A stretch of 64,000 nucleotides of DNA from Flavobacteriales bacterium UBA2669 (GTDB lineage: Bacteria; Bacteroidota; Bacteroidia; Flavobacteriales_E; Vicingaceae), in contig DEMN01000012.1 of NCBI GenBank assembly GCA_002359215.1, forward strand, positions 831,786 to 895,785, given 5' to 3'. The stretch's first letter is position 1, and each line of letters starts with the position of its first letter. Under the pieces are notes generated by a model that did no database searches, was not told where the DNA came from, and saw nothing but the letters and a program-made list of their open reading frames with translations. Position numbers and translations under genes: made by a program. Shown piece by piece: positions 53,262 through 63,235 of this stretch.

Positions 53262-54128
53262 ATGATTTTAATAACAGGAGCAACAGGAAATCTTGGAAAG
53301 GCAACCATTGATTTTCTTCTAAGAAAAGGAGTGTCTGCAAACAATATAGTAGCTCTTGTAAGGGATGTGGCAAAAGTAGAAGAATTAAAAGCTAAGGGTA
53401 TTAACATTAAAATTGGCGACTATGATGATTATACTTCATTGACAAAAGCCTTTGTAGGAGTTGAGAAGTTGCTCTTAGTTTCGGGTAGTGATTTGGAAAA
53501 GCGAGGAAACCAACAAGAAAATGTAATAAAAGCAGCAAAAGAGTCAGGTGTTAAGCATATTTATTACACCAGCTTTGAACGTAAAAACGAAACAAAAACT
53601 TCACCAATCCATTTAGTAGCTACGGCACATATTAATACCGAAAACTTAATTAAAGCAAGTGGAATGGATTACACCATTTTTAGAAACAACTTGTATTTAG
53701 ATATTTTGCCCATGTTTTTTGGTGAAAATGTTCTGACAACAGGTGTTTTCTTACCTGCTGGAGATACAAAGGCTGCATTTGCTTTGCGTATGGATATGGC
53801 TGAAGCAATTGCAAATGTATTAACTAGCGAAGGACATGAAAACAAAGATTATGCATTTAGTAATACCGAGAATATATCAGTTCCTGAGATGGCAAAAATT
53901 TTAAGTGAAGTAGTGGGGAAAGAAATTAATTATGTAAGTCCACCAGTAGATGTTTTTGTTGATGCTTTATCAGATGTAGGTGTGCCAATAGAATACGTGA
54001 AAATGACGGCAGACTTCTCTGAAGCTATCAGACAAGGGGAATTTGAGACATTTAAAACCGATTTAGAAAAATTGTTGGGTAGAAAACCAACTACGGTAAA
54101 AGAATTTTTGACACAGGTTTATTCCTAA
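53262..54128 (+). CDS. NmrA-like SDR family NAD(P)-binding oxidoreductase
   Basis: 288 residues. The Rossmann nucleotide-binding motif is at the start: MILITGATGNLGKATIDFLL. Further family marks are VVALVRDVAKVEELKAKGI, KIGDYDDYTSL, HIYYTSFERKNE and MDYTIFRNNLYLDILPMFFG. This matches the QdoR/NmrA-like quinone oxidoreductase group. The probable role is NAD(P)H-dependent quinone reduction or redox sensing. It diverges from the HxlR gene and is followed 84 bases later by the nitroreductase. Confidence 0.9.
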   Translation: MILITGATGNLGKATIDFLLRKGVSANNIVALVRDVAKVEELKAKGINIKIGDYDDYTSLTKAFVGVEKLLLVSGSDLEKRGNQQENVIKAAKESGVKHIYYTSFERKNETKTSPIHLVATAHINTENLIKASGMDYTIFRNNLYLDILPMFFGENVLTTGVFLPAGDTKAAFALRMDMAEAIANVLTSEGHENKDYAFSNTENISVPEMAKILSEVVGKEINYVSPPVDVFVDALSDVGVPIEYVKMTADFSEAIRQGEFETFKTDLEKLLGRKPTTVKEFLTQVYS

Positions 54129-54212
54129 AATTAAGAAATAACTAAGAGTGTTATCCTCTTTCAGATTATAAGTAAAATAGAAATTTTAGCATATAAAAAA
54201 CAAAAAAATATT

Positions 54213-54845
54213 ATGAGTTTATTAGAAGATTTAAAATGGCGCTATGCCACAAAAAAAATGAATGGAGAAGTAGTTCCTCAAGAAAAAGTAGATTATATAT
54301 TGGAGGCAGCAAGGTTAGCTCCTTCCTCTTCAGGCTTACAGCCTTATAAAGTGATTGTAGTTAGTAATAAGGAGTTGAAGGAAAAACTTCAACCAATAGC
54401 AATGAACCAAAGCCAGCTTGTTGATGCTTCTCATGTGTTAATTTTTGCGGTACATGAATCTTATACCGAAGAAAGAATTTCTGAAGTATTTAGAAGAACA
54501 GTAGAGGAAAGAGGTGTACCTGCGAATGCAATGGACGATTATAAAAAAATGCTATGGGGTCTTTTTTCATCAAAACCTCAAGAATATCACATTAATCATG
54601 CTGCCAAACAAGCTTACATTTCGTTTGGGATGGCAATTGCAGCAGCAGCAGAACAAAAAGTAGATGCGACACCTATGGAAGGTTTTGATCCAGAAGCGGT
54701 AGATAAATTGTTGGGATTAGAAAAAAAAGGACTAAAAAGTGTACTGATATTAACACTAGGGTATCGGGACGACCAAAATGATTGGTTAGTTAATTTAAAA
54801 AAGATAAGAACACCTAAAGAAGAGTTTTTAATAACATTAGATTAA
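54213..54845 (+). CDS. NAD(P)H-dependent nitroreductase-family oxidoreductase
   Basis: 210 residues. The FMN-binding fold is indicated by DLKWRYATKKMNGEVVPQEK (with the RYATKKM at the phosphate site), ARLAPSSSGLQPYKVIVV, NHAAKQAYISFGMAIAAAAE and KSVLILTLGYRDDQNDW. NfsB-like enzymes reduce nitro-aromatics, quinones or flavins in the cytosol. It lies between the NmrA-like oxidoreductase and DoxX, so the three probably form one redox-stress unit controlled by HxlR. Confidence 0.93.
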   Translation: MSLLEDLKWRYATKKMNGEVVPQEKVDYILEAARLAPSSSGLQPYKVIVVSNKELKEKLQPIAMNQSQLVDASHVLIFAVHESYTEERISEVFRRTVEERGVPANAMDDYKKMLWGLFSSKPQEYHINHAAKQAYISFGMAIAAAAEQKVDATPMEGFDPEAVDKLLGLEKKGLKSVLILTLGYRDDQNDWLVNLKKIRTPKEEFLITLD

Positions 54846-54855
54846 AAAATACGAT

Positions 54856-55224
54856 ATGAAAAAATATAAAATCACTTACTGGATAACAACCGGTCTCATA
54901 ACATTTATGATGTTGTTTAGTGCTTATAACTATGTAGCAAATCCCGATATGAAGTTAGCGTTTCAGCATTTAGGGTTCCCGGATTATTTTAGAATAGAAT
55001 TAGGTATTGCAAAACTAATCGGAGCCATTATTTTAATCGTACCCAAAAGTCCTGTTCGGGTAAAAGGATTTGCGTATGCAGGGTTTGCCATTACATTTAT
55101 TTCTGCATTTATTGCTCATACAGCTAGTGGCGATCCTATATCAACTGGAATTATGGCAATTATTTTTCTGGGAATTTTAATCGCGTCTTATATCAGCTAC
55201 CATAAAATAGCCCCCATTTCATAA
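54856..55224 (+). CDS. DoxX family membrane protein
   Basis: 122 residues with four membrane segments: ~7-27 (YWITTGLITFMMLFSAYNYV), ~50-68 (LGIAKLIGAIILIVPKSP region), ~72-90 and ~98-117. It resembles DoxX-like proteins, which act with oxidoreductases in the membrane. It starts 10 bases after the nitroreductase and ends the putative operon before a strong hairpin terminator. Specific activity unknown. Confidence 0.88.
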   Translation: MKKYKITYWITTGLITFMMLFSAYNYVANPDMKLAFQHLGFPDYFRIELGIAKLIGAIILIVPKSPVRVKGFAYAGFAITFISAFIAHTASGDPISTGIMAIIFLGILIASYISYHKIAPIS

Positions 55225-55240
55225 TATATAATAAGTTATT

Positions 55241-55286
55241 TAATTCAAAAAATGGTTCTTCAAATAAAGAACCATTTTTTGAATTA
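55241..55286. terminator. Strong hairpin terminator after DoxX
   Basis: A perfect 20-bp stem (TAATTCAAAAAATGGTTCTT with its complement) and a 6-base loop CAAATA, with A and T runs on both sides of the stem, 17 bases after the DoxX stop. Confidence 0.9.
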
Positions 55287-55407
55287 AATTAATAAAAATA
55301 GATTTTTTATTAATTATATCTATGGTTTATAATCAAATCAATCAAATTAAATTGCTTATAAATCAACATTTTGAGTATTATTACTAAAAATATTACACAA
55401 AAAACTT

Positions 55408-55453
55408 TTTTAGTTCTTATAGTTTTTATAGTTTTGTTCTTTAAGAACTAAAA
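55408..55453 (+). promoter_or_regulatory. TetR operator and promoter candidate before the efflux operon
   Basis: An outer inverted repeat TTTTAGTTCTT (55408-55418) with AAGAACTAAAA (55443-55453) encloses an inner palindrome GTTCTT-T-AAGAAC (55436-55448). A -7 element TAGTTTTG sits at 55429-55436. The inner palindrome ends 5 bases before the TetR ATG, a suitable site for autorepression. Confidence 0.6.
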
Positions 55454-56064
55454 TGAATATTTCAAATCAAATAATAGGAAAAGCTCAAGACTTATTTTTT
55501 AAATATGGGTTAAAGAGTATTACTATGGATGATCTCGCAAGAGAGTTGGGAATTTCTAAAAAAACACTTTATGCTTCTTTTAATAATAAACAAGAAATAA
55601 TAAACATTATCACGGTTAAATTAATAGAAGAGCATGAGCAAAATTGCGAGAAAATTGAAAGAGAAGCTGATGATGCTATTCAAGAAGTACTTATATATAT
55701 CAATAGTCTAAAATCTATTTTTCAGCAATTCAACTATAAAGTCATTTTTGAAATGAAAAGATATTATTCCGAATCGTGGGAGATATTTAAAAATTATAAA
55801 AATGAATTTTTGACTAAAAGAATTAAGAATAATTTAAACAGAGGAATAAAAGAAGGCTTGTATAGAAATAACATTAATGTTGAAATAATTTCAAAGTTAA
55901 GAATAGAACAGATGCAAATAGCTTCAAACGCTACATTATTTCCTTCATCAAACTTTAATAAAAAAGAAGTTTCTAGAGAATTATTTCTTCAGGTGTTGTA
56001 TGGAATGTCAACCATTAAAGGGCACTATTTGATAAATAAATACTTAGAAGTTAATGAAGCATAA
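55453..56064 (+). CDS. TetR/AcrR family transcriptional regulator
   Basis: 203 residues. The helix-turn-helix is in the first 50 residues: KAQDLFFKYGLKSITMDDLA and RELGISKKTLYASFNNKQEI. The remaining helices form the ligand-binding domain. It heads the operon with TolC-, HlyD- and AcrB-like genes, 9 bases before the first. It probably represses this efflux operon through the palindrome at its own start and releases it on binding a drug or envelope signal. Confidence 0.93.
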   Translation: MNISNQIIGKAQDLFFKYGLKSITMDDLARELGISKKTLYASFNNKQEIINIITVKLIEEHEQNCEKIEREADDAIQEVLIYINSLKSIFQQFNYKVIFEMKRYYSESWEIFKNYKNEFLTKRIKNNLNRGIKEGLYRNNINVEIISKLRIEQMQIASNATLFPSSNFNKKEVSRELFLQVLYGMSTIKGHYLINKYLEVNEA

Positions 56065-56073
56065 AAATATTAA

Positions 56074-57468
56074 ATGATTGAATTTTTTAGAATAAAAATG
56101 ATAAACGAAAAACAAAAAAGAAGTAGTAAGGTAGGATGGTTAACATTATTAATTATGACCTTGATGAGTATAGAAAGTTTTGCTCAGCAAGAAAACTATA
56201 CAAATCTTACATTAAAAGATGTGTTACAAATAGCATTAAACACTAACCATGAAATAAAAAAAGCTAAACTTAATGTAGAAAATAGTAAATATATAACAAA
56301 GGAAGTTTGGGCTTCGGCACTACCTAATGTAGTAGGTAATGGGGGATTAGTTCATAGTCCTTTATTACAACAGAGTGTGTTGCCTGGAGAATTTTTTGGA
56401 CAGCCTGGAACATCAATATTGGTGGCGTTAGGTCAAAAATGGAATACTAATATTGGAGTAAGTGTGTCGCAGGTTTTATTTAATCAATCAGTATTTGCAG
56501 GATTAAAAGCAGCAAGAACCTCTCAGGAACTATTTGAACTACAATCTTCTCTTACTGAAGAAGCAATTATAGAGCAAGTTACTTCGATTTACTATGCAAT
56601 TTTAATTCAACAAAGAAAAATAAGTGTAGTAGATACTACTATTAGCAACACCCAAAAAACATTAGATATAGCTATAACTCAATACGAAAATGGGCTAATA
56701 AAAGAACTAGATAAAAATAGATTAAAAGTAACCGTTTCTAATCTTAAAAGTCAACATCAGCATTTACAAAATGAGTTAGATATTTTAGTCAACCAACTAA
56801 AACTAATAGCAGGAATACCAATAGCAGAAACGATTACCCTTTCTAAAACAGAATCGTTTAAAAAAAATGAAACTATCGCAGAAAACGTGAACATTTCAAA
56901 CAGAACAGAAATGATGATGTTAGAAACACAACAAAAATTATTACAAATAGAGCTTCAAGCTACAAAAGCAGGAAGATACCCAACGCTTACGTTAAATGGA
57001 AACTACTCTTATCAAGGGTTGAGTGACGAGTTTCCTTATACAGCAGGGGATAAGACTAATTGGTTTGATGTTGCTTCAATTAGTTTAAATCTAAGAATTC
57101 CCATATTCAATGGCTTTGCTACGAATGCAAAAATACAGCAATCTAAAATTGCTAACCAAATAATACAAGAAGATATAGCTTTAACAACCAATCAATTAAA
57201 TTTTGCAGTTGCCAATGCAAAAAATCAAATAGAAAATAGTCTAATTACCTTAAACATTCAAAAAGAGAATGTGGAATTAGCAAGAGAAGTAGCATCGAGC
57301 ATTAAGGTAAATTATAATAACGGACTGGCAAGTTTGAATGATTTGTTATCATCAGAAACATCGCTAACAGAATCAGAAAACAATTATTTGATGGCTATGT
57401 TAAATTATAAAATAGCCGAAATTGAGTTAATAAAAGCAGCAGGAAATCTTAAAAATTTAATAAAATAA
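56074..57468 (+). CDS. TolC family outer-membrane efflux protein
   Basis: 464 residues from 56074; the signal peptide (VGWLTLLIMTLMSIESFAQ) is better placed if translation starts at the ATG at 56098. The two-fold TolC repeat is visible: LTLKDVLQIALNTNHEIKKA with TQYENGLIKELDKNRLKVTV and, in the second half, IKVNYNNGLASLNDLLSSET. It forms the trimeric channel tunnel across the outer membrane and periplasm for the RND pump encoded downstream. The adaptor gene follows after 24 bases. Confidence 0.93.
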   Translation: MIEFFRIKMINEKQKRSSKVGWLTLLIMTLMSIESFAQQENYTNLTLKDVLQIALNTNHEIKKAKLNVENSKYITKEVWASALPNVVGNGGLVHSPLLQQSVLPGEFFGQPGTSILVALGQKWNTNIGVSVSQVLFNQSVFAGLKAARTSQELFELQSSLTEEAIIEQVTSIYYAILIQQRKISVVDTTISNTQKTLDIAITQYENGLIKELDKNRLKVTVSNLKSQHQHLQNELDILVNQLKLIAGIPIAETITLSKTESFKKNETIAENVNISNRTEMMMLETQQKLLQIELQATKAGRYPTLTLNGNYSYQGLSDEFPYTAGDKTNWFDVASISLNLRIPIFNGFATNAKIQQSKIANQIIQEDIALTTNQLNFAVANAKNQIENSLITLNIQKENVELAREVASSIKVNYNNGLASLNDLLSSETSLTESENNYLMAMLNYKIAEIELIKAAGNLKNLIK

Positions 57469-57492
57469 CCATTTGATTTAATAATAATAAAA

Positions 57493-58572
57493 ATGACAAA
57501 AAAAAGAAAAAACATATTGATAACAACTCTAGTAGTTATTTTATCTTTAGTCTTAATTTCGGTAGTACTTAATCACAACAAAAAATCCAATCAAGAAAAA
57601 ATAGATGTTGTATCACAACCGGTTGGGTCTGTAAATGTTGAAACATATAAAGTTGTAGCAAAACAGCTTACCATGAATTACGATGCAAATGGTGTATTTC
57701 TAGCCAACAAACAACTCGATTTCTCATCCGAAATATCAGGAAGAATAGTAGATATATTAGTTGCAGAAGGAGACTTTGTTAAAGAAGGAGAAGTTATGGC
57801 AACAATTAAATCAGATAAATTAAGTGTCGAGTTAGAAAATGCTCAAGAAGTTTATAACAAGTTATTAAAAGACAAAGAACGATTTGAAAATTCATATAAA
57901 AACGGAGGTGTTACGCAACAACAATTAGATCAGGCAACATTGGCTTTAGAAAATGCATCAGCTCAATTAGAGCAAGCAAAAATTAGGTATAATGATACCA
58001 AAATTAAAGCACCTATTACAGGTTATGTTAACAAAAAATACATAGAAACTGGCACTTATACCTCCCCCGGAATGCCATTGTTTGAGTTGGTTGATGTTTC
58101 TAAATTAAAACTAAGAGTAGCGGTAAACGAAACTCAGGTAGCCAATATAAAAGTAGGAGATACCGTAATAGTTAAATCCAGCATTTTTCCAGATAAAGAA
58201 TTTACAGGAAAAGTATTATTTGTTGCATACAAAGCAGACCAATCTTTAAACTTCCCGATAGAAGTTGAAGTAGATAATGATAACACCTTAAACCTAAAAG
58301 CAGGAATGTATGGCAGTGTAGTATTTAATTATAAAGAAAGTAACGATAAACTTATAATACCTAGAACAGCTTTTGTAGGAAGTGTTAACAACAACGAAGT
58401 TTTTGTGGTAGAGAATGGAGTAGCAAAAATGAAAAAGGTAGTAGCTGGAAGAATTTTGGGAGATGAAGTAGAAGTGTTAAAAGGATTGAAAGCAAATGAA
58501 GTAGTGGTTACTACTGGTCAGATAAATCTTATAGATGGAACTAAAGTAACAGTTTTAAATAAGAGTATATAA
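57493..58572 (+). CDS. RND efflux periplasmic adaptor (HlyD/MFP family)
   Basis: 359 residues. An N-terminal membrane anchor (ILITTLVVILSLVLISVVL) is followed by the lipoyl-like motif IVDILVAEGDFVKEGEVMAT, a coiled-coil hairpin (~115-160, ENAQEVYNKLLKDKERFENS) and a second lipoyl half (TKIKAPITGYVNKKYIETG). Beta-barrel and membrane-proximal domains follow. It links the inner-membrane pump to the TolC protein. It lies between those two genes in the TetR-controlled operon. Confidence 0.94.
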   Translation: MTKKRKNILITTLVVILSLVLISVVLNHNKKSNQEKIDVVSQPVGSVNVETYKVVAKQLTMNYDANGVFLANKQLDFSSEISGRIVDILVAEGDFVKEGEVMATIKSDKLSVELENAQEVYNKLLKDKERFENSYKNGGVTQQQLDQATLALENASAQLEQAKIRYNDTKIKAPITGYVNKKYIETGTYTSPGMPLFELVDVSKLKLRVAVNETQVANIKVGDTVIVKSSIFPDKEFTGKVLFVAYKADQSLNFPIEVEVDNDNTLNLKAGMYGSVVFNYKESNDKLIIPRTAFVGSVNNNEVFVVENGVAKMKKVVAGRILGDEVEVLKGLKANEVVVTTGQINLIDGTKVTVLNKSI

Positions 58573-58611
58573 CTTACTTGTTTAACAATTAGTTAAGATA
58601 AAAAGACAAAC

Positions 58612-61600
58612 ATGAAAATAGCTGAAATATCAATAAAACGACCAACCTTGGTAATAGTACTGTTTACAGTACTTACATTAGGAGGTTTATTAAGTTACTC
58701 CTCATTAAATTATGAGCTGATTCCTAAATTCAGTACATCAGTTATCTCGGTAGTTACCGTATATCCGGGAGCATCACCAAGTGAAGTGGAAAGTACTGTG
58801 TCAAAAGTAATAGAAGATGCTGTTTCTTCTATGGAAAAAATAAAAAAGATTGATACCAAATCATTTGAAAGTGTATCAATGGTAACTGTTGAATTAAAAG
58901 ATGGAGCCGATGTTGACTATGCCATTAATGATGCTCAAAGAAGGATTAATGTAATTCTAAAAGATTTACCTGAAGATGCAGACCCCCCATCATTGAACAA
59001 ATTTTCTATTGATGATTTGCCAATTATGACTTTGGCGGCTACTTCACAAATGAATGCTACGGAGTTTTACGATTTGATGGATAAAGAATTAGCTCCTATT
59101 CTTTCCCGAACAGATGGAGTAGCTCAAATTAATTTAATTGGAGGACAAGAAAGAGAAATAAAAGTAAGCATAGACGCCTTAAAATTAGAAGGATATGGAT
59201 TGTCATTATTGCAAGTTCAAAATGCAATTTTAACATCTAATTTAGATTTCCCTACAGGAAGTGTAAAAACACGAGATCAGTCAGTAATTATAAGATTATC
59301 GGGTAAATTTAAGACTGTAGAAGAATTGAGGAAATTGGTAATTCTCGAAAACAAAGATGGAGCACAAATACGATTAGAAGACATTGCAGATGTTCAAGAT
59401 GGAGAAAAAGAAGTGGAGAAAATTGCGAGAGTAGACCAAAAAAGTGCCATTATCGCTCAAGTAATTAAACAAACCGATGCCAATGCAGTTGAGGTAAGTA
59501 AAACGATACAAGAACAGATTAAAAAAATTGAAGAAGATTATAGTGGTGTGGATCTAAAAATAGATGTAGCAAATGATAAATCTACCTATACATTAGACTC
59601 CGCAGATGCTGTACTTTTCGATTTAATGTTAGCAATTATTTTAGTGGCTATTGTAATGTTGTTTTTTATGCACAGCATTAGAAATTCTCTTATTGTTATG
59701 GTTTCAATACCTGCTTCATTAATCGCCACTTTTATAGGGATTTATTTATTAGGATATACATTGAACTTAATGTCCTTACTTGGATTGTCATTGGTGGTAG
59801 GTATCTTGGTAGATGATGCTATTGTGGTATTAGAGAACATTTATCGACACATGGAAATGGGTAAGAATAGGGTGAAAGCTGCTTACGATGCTACTTCAGA
59901 AATAGGATTTACTGTAATATCAATAACACTAGTAATTGTCGTAGTTTTTGTTCCAATTGCATTAAGTAGTGGAATTGCTGCTAAAATTTTAAAAGAATTT
60001 TGTATCACAGTATCAATAGCAACTTTATTCTCCTTACTTTCTTCATTTACCATTGTTCCATGGCTTTCATCTCGGTTTGGTAAATTAGAAAAATTAAGTA
60101 ACAAAACCCTTTTCGGTAGAATGGTAATATCTTTTGAAAACGGATTAAAAAAGTTCACCCATTGGGTTACAGGAATATTAGAGTGGTCATTAAATCATAA
60201 AAGAATTACATTAGGATTAGCATTAGTGTTACTATTCTCTTCATTTTATTTAATTGGAGGTGGTTATATCGGTGGTGAATTTTTTGCCAAGGGAGATGCA
60301 GGTGAATTTATTGTTCAATTAGAAATGAAAAAAGATGCATCTATCGAACAAACCAATTTTGCCACACAAAAAGCAGAAGCCTTTTTAGCTCAGCAAAAAG
60401 AGGTTAAAAAATTAATTACCACTGTTGGACAATCAAGCGGAGAAATGGGATCATCACAATCACCATCCTATAAATCAGAAATAACCGTTCAGTTAATTGA
60501 TAAACACCTGAGAGAAGATGAGGCGAGCATTTATGCAGCCAAAATTAAACACAAATTAAAACCGCTAATTTATGAAGCAAAGGTAAAAACCATTCCGGTA
60601 AGTATATTAGGAACTGCAGAAATGGCTCCTTTATCATTGGTAGTTAGAGGTTCAAGTTTAGATAGCGTTAATTATTATGCAGAACAAGCAATGGCAGCAT
60701 TAAGAACCATTGATGGAGCAACAGAAGTTAAACTTTCAGTAGAAGCCGGAAATCCTGAAATTAATGTAAAAGTGAATAGAGATAAAATGTCGTCATTAGG
60801 TTTGTCACTATCAACCGTTGGAGCAACCATGCAAACAGCATTTAATGGGAATACCAAAGGCAAATTCAGACAAGGAGATTATGAATATGACATTAATATC
60901 CAATACACTAATTTTAATAGAAAGAGCATTGATGATGTAAGAAACATTTTCTTTTACAATAACAAAGGAGAAAAAATAAAACTTACTCAATTTGCAGAAG
61001 TAACAGAATCATCAGGACCAAGTCAGCTAGAACGTAGAGATAAAAGTACTTCAATTACCGTTGAGGCACAAGCAGTCGGACGGCCATCAGGAACCATTGC
61101 AGCCGAGTGGGAAACAAAATTAGAAGAGATAAGAAAACCTTTAGGCGTAAATTATATTTGGGGAGGAGACAAAGAAAGACAAAGTGAAGGGTTTGGATCG
61201 TTAGGAATAGCGTTGTTAGGAGCAATTATATTGGTTTATTTAATTCTAGTGTCATTATACAACAACTTTGTGTACCCTTTTGTAGTGTTGTTCTCTATAC
61301 CTTTATCCATAATAGGAGCATTACTGGCATTAGCACTTTCCAACAATACACTTAACATTTTTACCATACTCGGATTAATTATGTTAATTGGTTTGGTAGC
61401 CAAAAATGCAATTATACTGGTAGATTTTACCAATCAACGAAAAAGAGAAGGAGAATCTACCCGACAAGCATTAATAGATGCTAACCATGCAAGGTTGCGT
61501 CCTATATTAATGACAACAATTGCCATGGTAATAGGGATGTTGCCCATAGCATTAGCATCAGGTGCAGGAGCTGAATGGAAAAACGGATTGGCATGGGTAA

Positions 61601-61773
61601 TTATTGGTGGATTAACCAGTTCTCTTTTCTTGACTTTAATTGTTGTGCCTGTAGTTTATAACATTTTTGACATTATACTTGCTAAATTCTCTAAGAAGAA
61701 ATCCATTGAAGAGTTGATGTATGAAAAGGATGTGTTGGATTTGGAATTAATAGAATCGGCAAAAATGAATTAA
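58612..61773 (+). CDS. RND family efflux pump permease
   Basis: 1053 residues, typical of HAE1/AcrB-type pumps. The start IAEISIKRPTLVIVLFTVLT, the repeated twelve-helix layout with GLSLVVGILVDDAIVVLENI and GLIMLIGLVAKNAIILVDFT, and NHARLRPILMTTIAMVIGML are diagnostic. The DD pair of the first (VGILVDDAIVV) is the proton relay. It exports drugs or lipophilic compounds with proton import. It is the last gene of the TetR operon, 39 bases after the adaptor. Confidence 0.96.
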   Translation: MKIAEISIKRPTLVIVLFTVLTLGGLLSYSSLNYELIPKFSTSVISVVTVYPGASPSEVESTVSKVIEDAVSSMEKIKKIDTKSFESVSMVTVELKDGADVDYAINDAQRRINVILKDLPEDADPPSLNKFSIDDLPIMTLAATSQMNATEFYDLMDKELAPILSRTDGVAQINLIGGQEREIKVSIDALKLEGYGLSLLQVQNAILTSNLDFPTGSVKTRDQSVIIRLSGKFKTVEELRKLVILENKDGAQIRLEDIADVQDGEKEVEKIARVDQKSAIIAQVIKQTDANAVEVSKTIQEQIKKIEEDYSGVDLKIDVANDKSTYTLDSADAVLFDLMLAIILVAIVMLFFMHSIRNSLIVMVSIPASLIATFIGIYLLGYTLNLMSLLGLSLVVGILVDDAIVVLENIYRHMEMGKNRVKAAYDATSEIGFTVISITLVIVVVFVPIALSSGIAAKILKEFCITVSIATLFSLLSSFTIVPWLSSRFGKLEKLSNKTLFGRMVISFENGLKKFTHWVTGILEWSLNHKRITLGLALVLLFSSFYLIGGGYIGGEFFAKGDAGEFIVQLEMKKDASIEQTNFATQKAEAFLAQQKEVKKLITTVGQSSGEMGSSQSPSYKSEITVQLIDKHLREDEASIYAAKIKHKLKPLIYEAKVKTIPVSILGTAEMAPLSLVVRGSSLDSVNYYAEQAMAALRTIDGATEVKLSVEAGNPEINVKVNRDKMSSLGLSLSTVGATMQTAFNGNTKGKFRQGDYEYDINIQYTNFNRKSIDDVRNIFFYNNKGEKIKLTQFAEVTESSGPSQLERRDKSTSITVEAQAVGRPSGTIAAEWETKLEEIRKPLGVNYIWGGDKERQSEGFGSLGIALLGAIILVYLILVSLYNNFVYPFVVLFSIPLSIIGALLALALSNNTLNIFTILGLIMLIGLVAKNAIILVDFTNQRKREGESTRQALIDANHARLRPILMTTIAMVIGMLPIALASGAGAEWKNGLAWVIIGGLTSSLFLTLIVVPVVYNIFDIILAKFSKKKSIEELMYEKDVLDLELIESAKMN

Positions 61774-61913
61774 AACAATTAAGTCCTTCTGCCTGCACCT
61801 CACCATTTTTAATTAAACCACATAATAATTGATGGTGCAGGTAAGAAGGCACAAAAAATAGTATAAATAAAAGCCCTTCTCATTTCCATGGTTTTGTAAT
61901 GAGTATTTTTTAA

Positions 61914-62711
61914 TTGATAGTGTTTTTCAAATCAATACAGAATATGGAAAGAGAAGGCATTTTTTTGCATGACATGAAAAATTTTTTATTAAAATATCTC
62001 GGGAAAAATGGAATAATCGAGTTGTCTATATTTATTTCGTTTTTAATTTTTTATAAAATATCACGATACATTGCAATAGGAGATGCAAGCACAGCGTTTG
62101 AAAATGCTCGCAAACTAATTGAATTTGAAAAAAATTTAGGAATTTTTACCGAACCAATAATTCAAGGTTTATTTCTTTCAAAAATTAGTTTGATAAAAAT
62201 TTTAAATACTTTTTATATGTATGTGCATATACCCGCAACAGTAGTGTTTTTTGTTTGGTTGTTTAAAAAATACAACAAAAAATATTACTGGATAAGAAAT
62301 GGGTTTATTATAGCCAATTGTATTGCTGTTATCTTTTTTATAACCTATCCATGTGCTCCACCTAGGATGCTTAGCGAATATGGATTTACTGATACATTAC
62401 TACAAATAAGTAACGTTAATTTATATAATGGGTTTTTTTCAGGATTTTTCAACCAATATGCAGCCGTACCATCCATGCATTTTGGTAATGCTTTTTTAAT
62501 TGCTATTGCTGTTATTTTGTATGCAAAAAATAGCTATAAATGGTTAGTATTAATTTATCCATTATTTGTGCTATTGGTAATTGTAATAACAGCTAACCAT
62601 TTTTATTTAGATGCTGTTTTAGGTGGTGTAATTGTTATTGCTCCCTATCCTTTAATGTGGACAATTTCAACTTTAGCTCAATATAAGATTATGATAGTAA
62701 AAAGATGTTAA
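61914..62711 (+). CDS. PAP2_3-type membrane phosphatase / phosphotransferase
   Basis: 265 residues, about six membrane segments. Its motifs match the PAP2_3 group related to fungal inositol-phosphorylceramide synthase: FITYPCAPPRM, AAVPSMHFGNA (catalytic His of the second motif) and ANHFYLDAVLGG (third motif). It is likely to act on lipid phosphates in the membrane. The first Met may be too early; ATGs 10 and 20 codons later (61944, 61974) give the same core. It overlaps the next gene by 7 bases, indicating coupled translation. Confidence 0.85.
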   Translation: MIVFFKSIQNMEREGIFLHDMKNFLLKYLGKNGIIELSIFISFLIFYKISRYIAIGDASTAFENARKLIEFEKNLGIFTEPIIQGLFLSKISLIKILNTFYMYVHIPATVVFFVWLFKKYNKKYYWIRNGFIIANCIAVIFFITYPCAPPRMLSEYGFTDTLLQISNVNLYNGFFSGFFNQYAAVPSMHFGNAFLIAIAVILYAKNSYKWLVLIYPLFVLLVIVITANHFYLDAVLGGVIVIAPYPLMWTISTLAQYKIMIVKRC

Positions 62712-63235
62712 AAAAAATAGTCATATTGTTATTTTTTTGTTTTTTCTTAAATAGTTTTTTGGGAGCACAGGATAAAGAAAAACTGAAATGGGGAGTAGAA
62801 ACTTCTCCATATATAAGTTATTCTGGAATTAATTGGGGAATACAAGTCAATGGGTTTTATAAAAAACATAGTTTAGGTATTGGTGTAAAAACATCTTTTC
62901 AATCTAGTTATTTCCCATATAAAACCTCTATAGGTTTGGTAGTGGATTATAAATATTTTATGCTGAGTAAATCTAATATTAAATCATTCGTATCTATTAA
63001 CTACAATAATGTAGTATATGATGTGAAAAATAGGAATTATTCCAATAAAAATACTATTCATGAATATGTAGTAAGTAATGGGTTTTTAATAAAAATAATA
63101 AATAAGATATGGGTTGGAAACTCTATAGGAGTGGGCGGTTATTCAGAAAGATATTTTAATTTTTCAGAAGGCAAAAAAGAAAATTACATAGGTTATAATT
63201 TAATGCTAAAAGGGCTGCTTAGTTATGAATTCTAG
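62705..63235 (+). CDS. Predicted small outer-membrane beta-barrel protein
   Basis: 176 residues. The signal peptide is VILLFFCFFLNSFLGAQ. The mature part has alternating strands and aromatic residues (YISYSGINWGIQVNGFYKKH, SIGLVVDYKYFMLSK), and it ends LLSYEF with a terminal Phe, like barrel proteins. No family is recognised. It overlaps the phosphatase gene by 7 bases and the following GDPD gene by 11, suggesting the three act on one lipid or envelope process. Confidence 0.6.
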   Translation: MLKKIVILLFFCFFLNSFLGAQDKEKLKWGVETSPYISYSGINWGIQVNGFYKKHSLGIGVKTSFQSSYFPYKTSIGLVVDYKYFMLSKSNIKSFVSINYNNVVYDVKNRNYSNKNTIHEYVVSNGFLIKIINKIWVGNSIGVGGYSERYFNFSEGKKENYIGYNLMLKGLLSYEF

